Below are positions 32,066-44,881 of a stretch of 64,000 bases of DNA, one piece after another. Location: positions 31,731,067-31,795,066 of the forward strand of contig OX359245.1 in assembly GCA_947179485.1 (NCBI GenBank). Direction: 5' to 3'. How positions within the stretch are numbered: the stretch's first letter is position 1; the number at the start of each line of letters is the position of its first letter. Source of the DNA: Allacma fusca. Taxonomy: Eukaryota > Arthropoda > Collembola > Symphypleona > Sminthuridae. Position numbers and translations under genes: made by a program. The notes below the pieces were generated by a model. It was not told the origin of the DNA and did not search any database. It saw only the letters and a list, made by a program, of their open reading frames with translations.

Positions 32066-33254
32066 CTCAAAGTCAAGTATAGAATATTATCTGTAACATT
32101 GCAACTCCTTCAATTGAACTCCACCTTCCACTTGATTTAGATTCTAATGTTTTTGATAGTGAAACAAGCACAACCTGCAGAATTCAAGGTTTACAAGTGA
32201 ATCGGCTGCAAAAATAAATTTAAATAAAATTGAGTTATATTTTATGGGAGCTGGAAATATTCTTTACATTGAATATATTATATGGATGGACAACATTACA
32301 GACAAAAAGTAACTGTGCCGAAATTTTAACACTATATTCACTGACTCATTTGTATCTTATAGAAAGACAACTTGTCTCAGACTGTCTCACAATTCAGTAT
32401 GCAGTTAAATTGCCTTAACTACAGAATTTTATTTTGCAAAGATTTGCAAACTTCAGCCACACATGGGCACCATGTTTTCTTACTGCTTCTATCAATAAAT
32501 CTCATGTCGTTTAAGCGTCACAGCATAACTGGCAGTAGCCAGTTTGAACGTCTTATTCCCAAGAGCCGTATTTCGGTCAGTAGACTTTTTAAACGAGATA
32601 AATTTTGTCAAATAAACGTTTATATTACGTTATGGAAATTATATTATACATTATATTATTATATGGAAACATTTATGGAAACAGCTTGCACTTTTGACCC
32701 CATCACAGAATATCACTAATGGGAATCCTACACGATGTTACAAATGTTCAATCATTCAATATGATGAATGGCATGAAATGAGTTATCCATTAATTGTAAT
32801 TGAAATTCAATTAAACGTATGTATAATTTCAAAAACTTATACTACACTTCTACTTGAATTTGAATTAATATATTGAATGTGTGACAAGAAATAGAGAAAT
32901 GTAGATCATAATTATTCTATTATACATGTTAAACCCTTCGAAATACTTCAATTACTGCAATGTTCACAATTACTTTCTAATGTCAAATATTGTTCATCTG
33001 TTTAGTCATGCATCCCTAGTGCGAATAATGACTACCAACAAAATAATAAAAGTATTTTACTCATTTTCATGTGTAGAATATATTGTATAGCAAGAGTTAT
33101 GAAATGAAATTGTAATCATATGGAACGATTTGTAACCCCTGAAATGTAATCTTTCTCATAGAAAAGCTTGATGCGCTCACTATACATGAGCGCATATCGC
33201 ATAGTAATTAATCTCAACTCGGGTGTTATTTGAATAGAATGTCAAAATATGTAT
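32066..33254. other. No recognised gene
   Basis: AT-rich intergenic DNA. The ORFs at 32230-32418, 32372-32719 and 32694-32876 overlap in different frames, and none shows a domain. Confidence 0.6.
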
Positions 33255-33816
33255 AAAAAATCCAAAACTGCAATCGATTCATCGATTGCAACAAAAGCGA
33301 AGCCGGATTTCAAGGCAGGGAAGGTATTTTTTACGACCTTAGTGATCAACGAGTTAAAATCTAGTTCCTGTGGTTAACCCGGGTTTTCACGTCAATTCGA
33401 AGTTTTTTCGAAATTTCATAAAATTTTGAATATTGTGGCGAGGAAGGTATTTTCGACGATTTTATTGATCAAGGAATTCTTTCGAGCGGTTAAATCAGAA
33501 TTTTACGTAAATTCGGAATATTTTCGAAATTTCAGGAAATTTGGGCGGGAAAGGTATTTTCCACGACTTTAGTGATCAACGAATTCGTTTGTACGGTTAA
33601 ATTAGATTTTTAAGTGAATTCATGGAATTTTCGAAATTTTATGAAATTTCATGAAATTTTGAAAATTGAAAAAGTAAAGGCGTTATTCCCAAGTCCAGGA
33701 CCCAACAGGTCGTTTGCCGCTGGTCCGGCGGTTGTATCATGTCCCGTGCGGGAGCCTTTAGAAGGACAAAATCAAAAACGAGCGATTTTACAAAAGCGCT
33801 TCGCTTTAAAAATATA
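33255..33816 (+). repeat. Dispersed repeat, copy 2
   Basis: Inverted counterpart of 5324-5886. It starts with the TGCAATCGAT/ATCGATTGCA palindrome, has three internal 'gaaggtatttt...gatcaacgaa'-type blocks, and ends with AAAGCGCTTCGCTTT. Confidence 0.75.
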
Positions 33817-34379
33817 ATGACGTGTTCAATTATTAACCAAATGTTTTTGATGCGTGGAAGTATGTACAAACCAGTAACTCATAAGTCTGCAAATTTTGAA
33901 TGTTCAGTTAAATTTCGCAATATATACGTATTCGAATAAGATGCCTCCATTCTGACTTGGCTTGGAAAATGTAAACTTTTACAGTGAAAAGAAGAAGAAA
34001 TATAGATGAAGAAGATCTAAACCATTAAACTAAACAGTCCCGATTATTACCTGTTGCCTGATTTTAATTTCCTTTCAGTTTCGTATGTCAATAAAAATCA
34101 CGGATTCATTTCTATACACCAAATGACTGGTTAACTTTTAAATAAATCAAATCCAGTTGTTTACTTAAAATCGTAACAAATTGATTTGTGATTTAATATA
34201 CAGAATTGGGAAGTATTATTGTTATTATTGTGAAAATAAGTCGTTGAGTGGTAATTTTATCCTTAAACTACAATACTTTTTAATTCTGAAACACTGGTTA
34301 TGACTCTTGGCTTTCACCATCACACGAACTGAAAATTCCTGTAGATCTTTTTAAATTAAAATTCATGTCCAAAATCAAT
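33817..34379. other. 3' flank of GMC copy 2, no gene recognised
   Basis: AT-rich. The GMC stop codon itself overlaps an AATAAA word on the minus strand (around 34377-34383), too close to be a typical poly(A) signal. Confidence 0.5.
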
Positions 34380-37300
34380 TTATTTACTTGAAGGTGAGCT
34401 ATGACGATACTCATGTTCTCCAATCAAGCTTGCTGCTATTTTTTCTGCAATCATAATCACAGGAGTGGCAATGTTGGCATTTGTTATACGAGGCATAATG
34501 GAAACATCAATAATTCGTAATTTTTTGACGCCATGAACCCTGTAATGGATTTTTAAAGACAGGGGGCAACAGTTACAAAAGAATTAGGAATTTTTGGCAC
34601 AATGCATTCTACAGTAGTTATTTCACAAGATTCAAGTAGCAGTAATTAAGAACTTATGATTTAACTCCGAGATATCACATTCCTTAAATTTGGGTTACCT
34701 ACCTCAATTTTGAGTCCACGACTGACCCAACCCTATCATTAGGCTTCCCCATTCTACAAGCGCCGGACGTATGCCACAATGATGTGGCACGATATTGAAC
34801 ATAGCAAGCCCAGTAGTCCTTAGAGCGGAAAACTGTATATTTGCATTCCTTAATTGGTTCATCCGTGAATCTGGTCCCAATATTTTTGAATGCCTGTGTT
34901 CCTTCAAGAACTTTAAAGCAAAACTCTATACCTAAATATTTTTGTAGAAACAAAGTGTTACTTTATGCAGCGTCTGAAATCAATTTCAAAATATTTTAAC
35001 TAACCTTCCAATACACGCTCCAAATCATGTGGATGCGTAAAGTACCGGGGGTCGTTAATGGGCAAGTAATTATCCTCCATGTTGGTGGCACTTGTATTAA
35101 ATCGTAAAGTTCCTCGGCTATATGGCAGACCCAATGTAACAGCACAATTAAGCGCATGATCGTCCCGTGTTTGAAAAAGTAAAGTAACCTGCAAGTCGGG
35201 CCAGTTGGGATTTCTTCTTTTAGCTCTATCAGAAACAATGTAAGCGAGTCCGTTTGCGCCAGTGTAGATTGTAGGACCTGGGTACATGGAAAGTTTATCA
35301 AGGCAAGCAGAAAACCTCATTCAAAATCCAGAAGCAATTACTGACTTACCTGTCCCTTCGTAAAGCAATTCGTCTAACTCACTGAAGCTCAAATTTTTTT
35401 GCAAGCTCCAAGTAGCAGAAAGATCTGTGACTAAGAATGGGGCTACAGTGACAAATACGTGGTCCTGCAAATTATTTCCCACTTGTGGTAAAATAACGAC
35501 TGGTTTAACCTTTTCAAAAACATTTTTAGGCGTCAGTTCTGTTACATGGCTTCAAACTAGGAACATCAGTAGTCAAAGAAATCGTTTGTACAATGTACCT
35601 TTGCAACTTCCAGTTCTTGTTTGGGACCTATACCGGATTTTATTAGCAAAATTGGCGTAACGTAAGGGCCAGTGCTGAGAATGATTTCTTTTGAAGCCAT
35701 TGCAACCTTGGGGATTCCATGTCGGTGGTAGAGGACCCCTCGGGCAACGTTTTTCTCAAAAAGAATCTTTAAATATTAAATATGGGTTTATTGTTCTGTG
35801 CATATACATCTATGTATGTATATACAGGGTGGTCACTTCTGCCCTTCCCTGCGTTCGTCCTAATCTATTATATGAATCTGTTCTTGCTACACAACTGTAG
35901 AAAGTGTGCTTTTGTACATTACTTTACTGCGCGGATTGGAAAACTTTATTTCCGAGAAATCGGTCAACAAATAAAAAAAGGTTATGACCATAAAACACGC
36001 AAACCTTAAAAAATCAGATTAGTAAGACGTTAGGCCTCTAGTAAGACGGCAGGTCAACATTCTGATTCGTGACGAATACAACCTAAGAATGGCTACAAAA
36101 GCTTCTCGAATCCATCAGTATCATTTTTCATGCCTTCCAGCCACTTATTGTTGACCGTTGTTGTTGGGACATTTCTGATTTAGAAGATCCTGGTCGTTTT
36201 AAATATTGATAGGTCCACAATAAAGTTCTGTATAAGAGATGCAGCAGGCGTAGATCATAGAGAACACACGAAGGAAGAGGCTATTAACCACCCTGTACTG
36301 AAACTTAATGTGCATCGTTTTGTTTAGTAGTTTTGACTTTGACATTACTTTTGAAACAACGGAATAGCGCCTGATATCAAGTTTATCTCTGTAGGATTCT
36401 TCGACTGGCTTTATGTATGCTGAATAAGTACTCACGCGCCTTCCAAAGTTTATAAAATTTTCGTTTGGTGAGAAGCCTAAAATAAAGTGACCAATAATAC
36501 GTAATTGTTAATCCTGCAAAATTTAAACGGAATATACGTTCTATTGGTGACACTGATTGCATTCACAAGATGTCAAATGGAGCTATATAAGTTTATAAAA
36601 AAATCATTACTTCATGCGAGGTAATGATTAGGTTTTTTCAAATACGTGCAACGAAAACAATAAGCATAAATCAAAATATGCTTAAATTGTGCTAATAATA
36701 AGGTACAATGGGGTTTTGGAAACTACCAATTGAAGCAGGATACAGATATTGTTTAGAAGGAAAAATCAATGAGCTTTACTCCAATTTAAGGATATACGAT
36801 AACCTGCAGCAATGCATTCATATAATATGCCGTCACGCTGGTTCTAGTTGGCGACCATGAGATAGCATACTGTTCAATTTTACAGTTGCTTAAAAAAGGA
36901 AAATAACTGTATTTTTTCCGTTTCTGTTATCGTTTCCGTTTTTAATAAAACGAGTTTATCGTTTGTTTTCGTTTAACTGAATTTTTATGTATCGGTTTCC
37001 GTTTTAGTTATCAAAAACCGTTAGGTCAAATTTTCGGTTAATAACGTTTTTCAATAACGTTATCCGATAACGTTTTCCATGTCTGCTTTTACCTTTCCTC
37101 AAAACGGAAGCAGAACTTCATGTACACATGTACAATTACAATAGAATAGAGCTGGAAACACTTCCGTATATCTCAAGCACAGGTTCTTTCCATATGGTAT
37201 GTTCTGTAAATTTAGACCACTGAAGACTGAACATAGTTCGACGTATTCGTGGGCCAGAGACACTGTCTCAACCTCAACCCATCTGTCGGACCAGACCAGA

Positions 37301-38813
37301 ACATACCTGATCAGACCATTTGGATCAAACTTTAGTGGCGGCAAATTATTTGAATCAGATCTTCTGCCAATCAGCGTTTATACTACCATGTGTTGTATTA
37401 ACATTGCTGAAACACACTCCTTCGGTTGATGTTATTTAGGAAACGTTTTTGGATACTCTTGGATATCCTTCTGACACAAATTGTGGCAAAATCCCACCGA
37501 ATTTATAATTTGGTAAAATGGTCGGGCGGAACGGCTCATTCTTATGTAACGTTCCGAATGGTCTGGTACCGAAAGTTGGATCAGATTCACTGGTCCTGCT
37601 TGAATACTGAATGTTTCGATTGGTCCAAATATGTGGATCAGACTAAAGCCCATACCAAACATTGAGCCCCGGCCAGGTCTAAACGAAAACAGTCTCAGCA
37701 CTAACTGCTATATAGTTTTCAACTGCATACTATTTGAACAGACTAATTAGTAAATACTAATTTATTGTAATTTGTATATACACGATATCTCAACTATGCC
37801 TTGCCAATTCTTTGAGGTCCATTCGAATCCAAAATCTGAAAGGACAGCTCCTCACCGGCCTGTAGCCAGACCTCTCTTTGTGGTAAATACGGACTGGTTA
37901 TAGTTATCGGGCCACCATACCCATGTTGCCCTATTCGTAGAATAATTTATTGATTATGAGCTTATAAACGCACAAATTATTATAATTCAGGAAAGTAATT
38001 ATGTTTCTGTATCATAGTTCATGCCATATGTTTCAAGCCCTTTGTTTGCATGTTTCTCATCAAAGATAGTACATATTTGCAATAATTACCATTATTGGTC
38101 ATTGAGAAGTTTCCCATGTAATTCTCAAATTTCTTGAAATATTTCAAAAGTTTCGAGTAGCGCCAACTGTCGTCTCCTGTAATATCTGCCCAATTGTCGT
38201 AGTCAAACGGGGATCCTCGTTGGTAAATCATGGAATTATGCGATGATCCACCTCCTAGCATTTTGCCTGCTTCTGTCCCGATGGACTACCCAGTGTAAGA
38301 TTAATGATTAGAAAATCCAAAATCAATTTAAAGCACGGTCCTTTCTACGATTACAATAAAAATAATAGATTAAATGTACCCTAAAGCCTAACTTCCTTTG
38401 CGGCACTGTTCTGTACATATAATTAATTTCCTGGTGGAATTCGCCCAGAAAGTCACCCGATACAGTTGGAATACTTTGGATCGGTGGAGGTGTTCCTCCT
38501 GCCTCGAGTAACAATACTTTGAAATTCGCATCGGCTAGACGTCTCGCCACTACGCAACCTGCGGTTCCTCCGCCAACTGCAAATTGAATCAATATGTCCA
38601 CCCAATAATTTATTTACGTCAGATTTTATAACATACCTTTAACTTGGAAACGATCTTACCAATAATGAAGTCAAACTCTTCTAAAACAGGCAGGTTGAAG
38701 TCCTTAGGATCGTCGGGAAAAGCTTTCAAACGATCTTGCTCTCTGTATCTACTGGAGTACATGCTTATTAGCAGAGGTAAAGACGTTAGTAACAATTTAC
38801 TTGCCAACGTCAT
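34380..38813 (-). CDS. GMC-family FAD oxidoreductase, copy 2
   Basis: Ten exons: 38813-38660, 38576-38380, 38285-38090, 37930-37805, 36476-36349, 35766-35599, 35509-35350, 35277-35005, 34931-34703, 34539-34380. They total 1791 nt (596 residues). Same N-terminal hydrophobic leader as copy 1, VGGGTAGC FAD motif, KMLGGGSSHNSM, active-site His at about residue 521 in LWHTSGACRMG, and C-terminal NANIATPVIMIAEK. HTSGACRMG is closer to the family consensus than copy 1 (HSSCTCGMG). The intron after exon 4 needs a GC donor (ATTG|GCAAGG), where copy 1 has GT. Intron 5 holds a mariner-type MITE. The paralogues were separated when the Polinton inserted. Confidence 0.9.
35825..36295. mobile_element. Tc1/mariner-type MITE in intron 5 of GMC copy 2
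   Basis: 471 bp with inverted ends CAGGGTGGT... and ...ACCACCCTG flanked by TA on both sides, the mariner insertion signature. The interior has decayed and no transposase is readable. Confidence 0.65.
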
Positions 38814-38933
38814 TCTTAAATTGTAGGTACTTGAAATAACTCTCCCATCAAAATTGTCGACTTTTTGTGGTAGAATAATGTAATTCAGCTTTGTAATAAG
38901 AGTGTGAGCACCGCTGACAGGTTTTGGTGTATA

Positions 38934-39981
38934 CAGTCACTCAAAACTGTATGGGATTCCTATAGTATGCACGCTCTGTGAGAAACTGTACCAGAAATCA
39001 CTTTAGCCATATAAAATCTAATAAAAATAATTCAGCTCATCAGAAACTTGCACACGATTCTGATAAGTTAGAGTATCATAGGAAGGTATTAGAAAAATCC
39101 TATGAGTTGGGTAGCATAAATCCTGCAAGTTGGAGTACCACATTTTCAGAAAAATTCTATAGGTTTGGGTACCATAGGAAGTTTTTAAAAATTCCTATAT
39201 TTAGTGCCACATATCCTGCGAGTTGGCGTACTATAGGGCATTTTCAGAAAAATCCAATATGTTGGGGGTACCATAGGGCATTTTAGAAAAATCCTGTACT
39301 TGTTTTGACAAGGATTATGCGCTCCTCGCAGCGCGTGTGCAAGACATAGATTGTAACCACCAAATTCGCCATACTTCATCAACAGCAGTTGACGTTCACA
39401 TGTATGTGCTTGGTTGTGCTGAACACCAAATCGACTTACCTGTTGTTTAGTTTGTTTCAATTTCAACTTACAATTAATTAGTAATAGTAAGACAAGCGAA
39501 AAATATAACCGGTGTAATTGTTATTGTTTTTTTACGTAAATTATTTACTTGTGGCTGCAATTTTATTTTGTAAAGTGTTACATGTTATTTCCACATAGAA
39601 CTACAGTGTAGGTTGTATTACGGATGACAATTTGAGGAGATGTAGTAATTATACGTATGCAAGTTTTTATAACAGTTAGCGTAATTGTTTAGACAACTGT
39701 AAATACTGAAACTATTTACAATTGTCTAAAAATTAAGCTAATTGTAGTAAAGTTGATTATGTAGTTTCAATTTTCGAGGTAAATGGAGTAGAGGTAGTGA
39801 ATTGCATAAGATAATTATAAATATTCAACTATCAGTATAGGACAAGCAAGAGAAAATCCCATACGAAGTTGGGACAAGTAACCATGGGAAAGTGTAGGAT
39901 CCTTTAGTGAAATCGCCCGCAAATCTGATACTTTCATCCTATAGATTTTAGATATAGGGTCCTATACATTTCGAGTGACTG
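38934..39981. mobile_element. MITE-like element with internal tandem repeats
   Basis: Inverted ends CAGTCACTCAAAACTGTATGG and the reverse complement of CAGTCACTCGAAATGTATAGG, about 1.05 kb apart. Between 39040 and 39310, several ~45-bp units repeat 'agaaaaatcctat' and 'gtaccatagg'. No convincing target duplication (perhaps TA), so superfamily unassigned. Located just upstream of GMC copy 2. Confidence 0.6.
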
Positions 39982-40014
39982 GGTAAATGAACTGAAGAGT
40001 CTGTGCGTATGTAC

Positions 40015-40170
40015 CACTTTGTACAGAGAATATTTTCTGAGGTACGCCACAATAAAATCACAGGATTCCACTGAAGTCTGGTGAAACCTGTCACCTGCAA
40101 GTCCTGTTACGATACTACATACTCGTTACGGTACAATTTGCCTCGAATACAGCTGTTGTGTTGCATTTTT
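40015..40170. repeat. Segmental-duplication block (matches 7195-7345)
   Basis: Shares 'gaagtctggtgaaacctgt' and 'ctacatact-gttacgg' with the region upstream of GMC copy 1, showing that the duplicated unit included flanking DNA. Confidence 0.6.
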
Positions 40171-40282
40171 ACTAATAACGTTCTGTTTTATGCATGTGCG
40201 GATACAGAAAATGCACCAGGTACAGTATAGGTAAAGTGGAATATTTAACGCTTAAGATTGAAAGTAATTATTCCAAGTAGCA

Positions 40283-40578
40283 AAATTTTGAAAATCCCAT
40301 CGGCTTAACGTCTCGCCACTATGCACCCTGTGGTTCCTCCGCCAATTGCAAATTGAGTCAATACATTCACCCAACAATTTATTTGCTTCAACCAGATTCT
40401 ATAAAATACATACATTTACACTTAGAAACTTTTCCAGAACATTCAAGTTGAAGTCCTTATGATCGTCGGGAATTTTCTCCAAGCGATATTTTTTCTGGTA
40501 TCTCCTGGCGTATAATATATCCTGCTTATAAGTGGAATTAAAGATGTTAGTAAATTATTTCTTGCCAATGTCATCCTA
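40283..40578 (-). pseudogene. GMC oxidoreductase remnant (exons 1-2 only)
   Basis: From 40578 the text starts MTLA like copies 1 and 2 and then loses frame. At about 40350-40283 the GGGTTGCIVARR block is readable, but the acceptor before it is CAA instead of CAG and a stop follows. Nothing of exons 3-10 is found downstream. Third, dead member of the tandem array. Confidence 0.65.
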
Positions 40579-40699
40579 AGATAGGGTTAGGTAGAATAGA
40601 AATATATTGTCTCCCAAAGTTCTATCAATACCGTCGACTGTAGATGTTGGAACAATGTAAATCAGCTTCTGTGAGGGCATGTGGGCAATGGGTGAATGT

Positions 40700-41793
40700 A
40701 GTTGATGGTTTATGTTAATTGAAGCCGACAATGAGAAATGAAATTAAGTGGTATCTTGTGTAGAGGTTACATGATAATGTATGCAATCACAGGCTTGCAG
40801 ATTGTTATAGAACACAGTCAGAGCTGCCAGCATGGTTGGTAGGATGCCGCAATAATGTTTGTTTTTTTACATTCGGGTTAATATTAAACAAATGTATTTA
40901 TAATGAATCTGTCATAGATACTTAGAACTAACTAAATGGAAAAGAAATTACCTGCTGGTCATACTTACGTAAGTTGTAAGTAACACTCATTAATCCACCT
41001 GGACATTGACGAGAGTTTCATCGCTTTTTCAGATAAATGAATTATTCTTCTGCTCAAGCTGTTGCTCAGACAAGTCTAATGTTAGCTTTTAAATAATGAA
41101 TAATAATGATGTATGAAGATAATAATGTGCATGTATTGCATGGCTTGTAAAAAGAATTTCAGTGCCTGGGTTCTGTAACAAACATTGACGAAACATTGTT
41201 TCACAATCCTTGATTAACAATAAAAAGTCAAATTGACTCAAAAAATCCAAAAAGTAAGTAAACGGCCACATTCAACTGTAACTTAAGATTAAACAATGCT
41301 TTTTGCCAGAAAAAAGTTTACTGTCTTAATAAAACATACTCTCATTTCTTATGCACGGACTTGAGCATATACAAAATTAATGCTCATTTTGCTAAAGATG
41401 CTTTTCGTGGAACAAATGCAAATGAGGCAATAAACACCCAAAACCAATGAAATTAGTAAGTAATGAATTTATGCTGACGCTACTCATTACCATCAATTTC
41501 TCCTCGTCTGCATTCAGTTGTATGCAAACGTAAGCATCAAATAATTATATTTAACGCTGATTGAAGGGAAAAATTCATATGAAGATGCTGATACATTTTT
41601 CTCCCTTGTATATGCATTTCCATTTCTCATTTACTTGGCAGATTGAAAGTCAATGATCTAATTTTTCAATTATCGTCCAGTGGTACTCTCAATTATTGCT
41701 TTTCCAAAACTTCCCTCTCCTCAAGACAAGCAGAAATTTTGTATTAAATATATTTTGAGTAAAATATCAGTGAGTGAAGTTAATTTCCCTTAA
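40700..41793. other. No recognised gene
   Basis: AT-rich intergenic DNA upstream of the FUT8-like gene. No repeat or ORF of note. Confidence 0.6.
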
Positions 41794-44021
41794 ATGTGGA
41801 AACCCTATTTATTTAGAATCTTGTGGGCACAGTCTACTCTAAAGATTCTCTTGGCGATTTTATTAGTGAGTACAGGAGCTGTATACTGGATGTGGAACCG
41901 GCAGCGACTTCAACCCTTGCCGTAAATATTTAATAGAAACTATTTTGTCCACTTTTCCCAATCCCCTCTTCCTAGCGAACAAATATTTTTTCTTCAAATA
42001 CGCTCAATTGTCTGACTTACCATTTTTCAGGAACTTGACACAGGGGTTGATGGAAGATCAACAAGAAAGATTTTGGTTTAATCTCGTCGTGACGCAAAAT
42101 ATTTCGTGAGATAAATAATAATAAATATTATGCAGACTGACAATTCAATCTGGATCTCTTCCTCACAATGTTGTAGGTTCTATTCGGGCGTGAATTTTAA
42201 TTTCTTTAAATGTCACATTTCCTTTCAGCAAACTGACACAATTGCCAACCCACGTGCTCCGCTCTGACAGCTGCTTTTGGCTAACGCAGCTCCAAAAAAT
42301 CCGAGAAGCAAATACAGAGGTCAAAGTAGAGACCCTGTCAAGAATTATGCAATCTCAAATGGAGAGGGTCTTCGAAGATGTGGAGTGTTCCAAACGGTTA
42401 ACTCTACATTGTGGACATCAAGGCAGTAATTTTTTCTAGCAATTTTGAAACTCGCAAATACTAATCCTAACGGTATATAGACAGTTGAATTACATAAGCA
42501 AAATATGGAAATACATAAAGCCTTGTGAATTCATTCTGAAATAACAATGATGGAATCAAACAGATGTCGTTTTCAAAACAGGAAATCCTAACATTTCAAA
42601 ACATTGTAGTTGAATTTAATTATTTAAGAAAATTTTTGGGATAAAAATATGGGAACATCCCTTATCACTAAATTTACTATGAAATAATAGTTTGTAGCAT
42701 TTTAATGATTTAATCCTGTAAAACGTAATTATTACAGACTGTGGTTTCGGCTGCCAACTCCACCACCGGGCATTCTGTGTTCTGGTTGCATTCACCCTTG
42801 GAATCCCCTTGATTCATAATAAATCTGAGTGGCCTTTCAATAGTTCGTGGGAGCGTAATTTAAAAAGACTCGGGTCAAAGTGCAAAATAAATTCCAAAAC
42901 TATTTTTATGATTTTCAGACCCAGCCAACTTCCATATTTGCGTAAGTATACAGGCATGCGATCCCGCTATTATTACCTCCTGTAATCCGTCTAGAATGTT
43001 ATTTCATTAATTTATAAATTTGTAGGTTTCAACACCCTGTGTTCCGAAAATATTTGCTGGCGTAACCGGGAGGTGCAGTTACAGCTTGATCAAGGCATAC
43101 AAATCACGAGGGAATTACTGGACTTACTGGAATTTGCTAACCATACCATGCCCTTTTTGTGGTACATGGGGCAGTTCATACGATACTCTCTGAGATTTAA
43201 TGATCGAACACTACAAACGTTCCAGGAATTTGAGAAGGATTTTGCTTTTAATGCGAACCATCCTGTGATTGGGTAAGGATCAATGTAGTAATCTGTATCT
43301 GGCTTGCGTGTGTGTAATTACAAATTGTGTCCACGTTTGGTGAACGATTATAGCATTCAAGCAAGACGGACTGATAAGATCGGGGAAAATAAGGACTCGT
43401 ACCATAAAGTGACGGAGTATATGCACGTTGTGAAGGTTCATTTCCAATTATTGGAGGTTCATCGATCCCCTAAAACAGTTTATGTGGCCTCCGACGACCA
43501 TACAGTACTGGAGGAGATACAAAAAATGTAATTAGATTAATGCACACAGAGATAGTAAATTATTATTTTTGAAGTAGATGCATCTCTGACTCGGATTTCA
43601 ATTTCTTCCAAATTGTAATGATGTAGGTACAGACGTCCAGAATGGAAGATTTTAGGCTTCCAGAGCAACCGCACGATGTTCTATCAGCAGGAGAGGTACT
43701 CTGGTTTTGCACTAAAGTCCGTCCTAAGGGATATTTATTTCCTGGCAAAGTCGGATTATGTGGTTTGCGGCTTGTCATCTAACGTAAGACAAAATCAAGG
43801 AATTACACACAGGGCTGTAAAGATTAGAGATTATTCATTTGTTTATAAGGTGGAGGATAGACAGTACTCACATTATTTTTTCTTTAAAGATATGCAGACT
43901 CATAATGGAGATGTTGGCTACGAGATTTCACAACATCCACTCACGATTGTATGCCATTGATGGGAACTACGGTTGGCCGATGTGGGGCCTTAACCTTAAT
44001 TTAACGCTGGTTCCTGTATGA
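41794..44021 (+). CDS. FUT8: Alpha-1,6-fucosyltransferase (FUT8-like), short form
   Basis: Eight exons: 41794-41921, 42031-42105, 42229-42425, 42738-42941, 43026-43272, 43354-43527, 43627-43783, 43890-44021. Total 1314 nt, 437 residues. An N-terminal hydrophobic anchor (ILLAILLVSTGAVYWMW) fits a type II Golgi protein. CGFGCQLHH is the diagnostic FUT8 block. HPVIG followed by QARRTDK (R288, R289, D291, K292) matches the donor-binding HVRRTDK region. EYMHVVKVHFQLL, YVASDDHT, SGFALKSVLRDIYFLAKSDYVVC and SSNICRLIMEML follow in family order. FUT8 adds core alpha-1,6-fucose to N-glycans. The protein ends shortly after the catalytic domain, so the usual C-terminal SH3-like domain is missing. The core may also be divergent; substrate is inferred. 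Confidence 0.87.
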
Positions 44022-44260
44022 TATTTGACGAGAGTATAAATTTTAAATATATGTCATAAAATTATTCTATGTGCATGTAGTCAATGCCCACATAATTATG
44101 TCGGTTACACCTCTAAACGCATAAAAGCTAAACGTATAAAAGCTAAACGTATAAGCTCAATACGCATAATGAGCTAAACGTATAAGGTATCTAAACGTAT
44201 AATCATCTATACGTATAAGGTATCTAAACGTATAATCATCTATAATTACGTATAGGTTGT

Positions 44261-44881
44261 TTAAACGCATAAGGAGCAAAATGTATAATAATGTACATGT
44301 AAATATTGAGATTCATTTGAATAAGGCCGGTATTTTAATTCAGGGATCCAAATAATATTTACCGTTCCACACATGTTGTGGCTGCCATTACCAATTTTGA
44401 TATGGTGTGATACCACTAGCGAGCCCCCATCCTTTTTTATAACGTAGATTTTCTCTGTTGCCGTGGCGTCCAGTGCATCATTCAAAGTCTCATCCAGACG
44501 AGTTCGACTAGGTAGACTGTTGTCATCTCCATCAACGAAGCTCCCATGAATTTGAACAGTTTCGTCAATTTCATCTCCAGTGATTGTTATCAAGGGCTTG
44601 GCATGCAAGACTTGAGTGGGGTCATCGTGCGGGTCACTCCCGTCTGTCAAAGTATAGTCTTGGTTGGTGTCATTCTCCTGAGTCAGACTTTCAATGGGGA
44701 TTTTAACTGTCGTTTCTTCTGGCGATTCGGTGGGATAATGATGAGTTTTATTTATTCCCATTACTAGACGTCCCCCTTTGAAGGGTTCTTTTGGAGGGGG
44801 CTCTGTGGCATATGTTATGTTTTTATTGATACCAAACACTCTTCTTGGCGTTCTCTTTAATATATTCCCTTGTAAGAGCAT
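44261..44881 (-). CDS. Hypothetical protein inside the MULE-like element
   Basis: Open from an ATG at 44881 for about 206 codons. The N-terminal half is Thr/Pro/Asp-rich (PTESPEETTVKIPIES, GSDPHDDPTQV); then comes EKIYVIKKDGGSLVVSHHIKIGNG. A donor-like GGTAAATAT near 44365 suggests the frame beyond may be intron. The last part runs into the inverted-repeat minisatellite. No domain recognised; possibly a captured exon. Confidence 0.35.
   Translation of the reverse strand: MLLQGNILKRTPRRVFGINKNITYATEPPPKEPFKGGRLVMGINKTHHYPTESPEETTVKIPIESLTQENDTNQDYTLTDGSDPHDDPTQVLHAKPLITITGDEIDETVQIHGSFVDGDDNSLPSRTRLDETLNDALDATATEKIYVIKKDGGSLVVSHHIKIGNGSHNMCGTVNIIWIPELKYRPYSNESQYLHVHYYTFCSLCV

Noticed and set aside
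42855-42918. An additional short intron in the FUT8-like exon 4
   Set aside because: A GT-AG pair exists, but reading through keeps the frame and gives the correct phase for the next exon, whereas splicing breaks it.
44261-44881. MULE transposase
   Set aside because: No DDE motif, zinc finger or transposase-like text; kept only as hypothetical.
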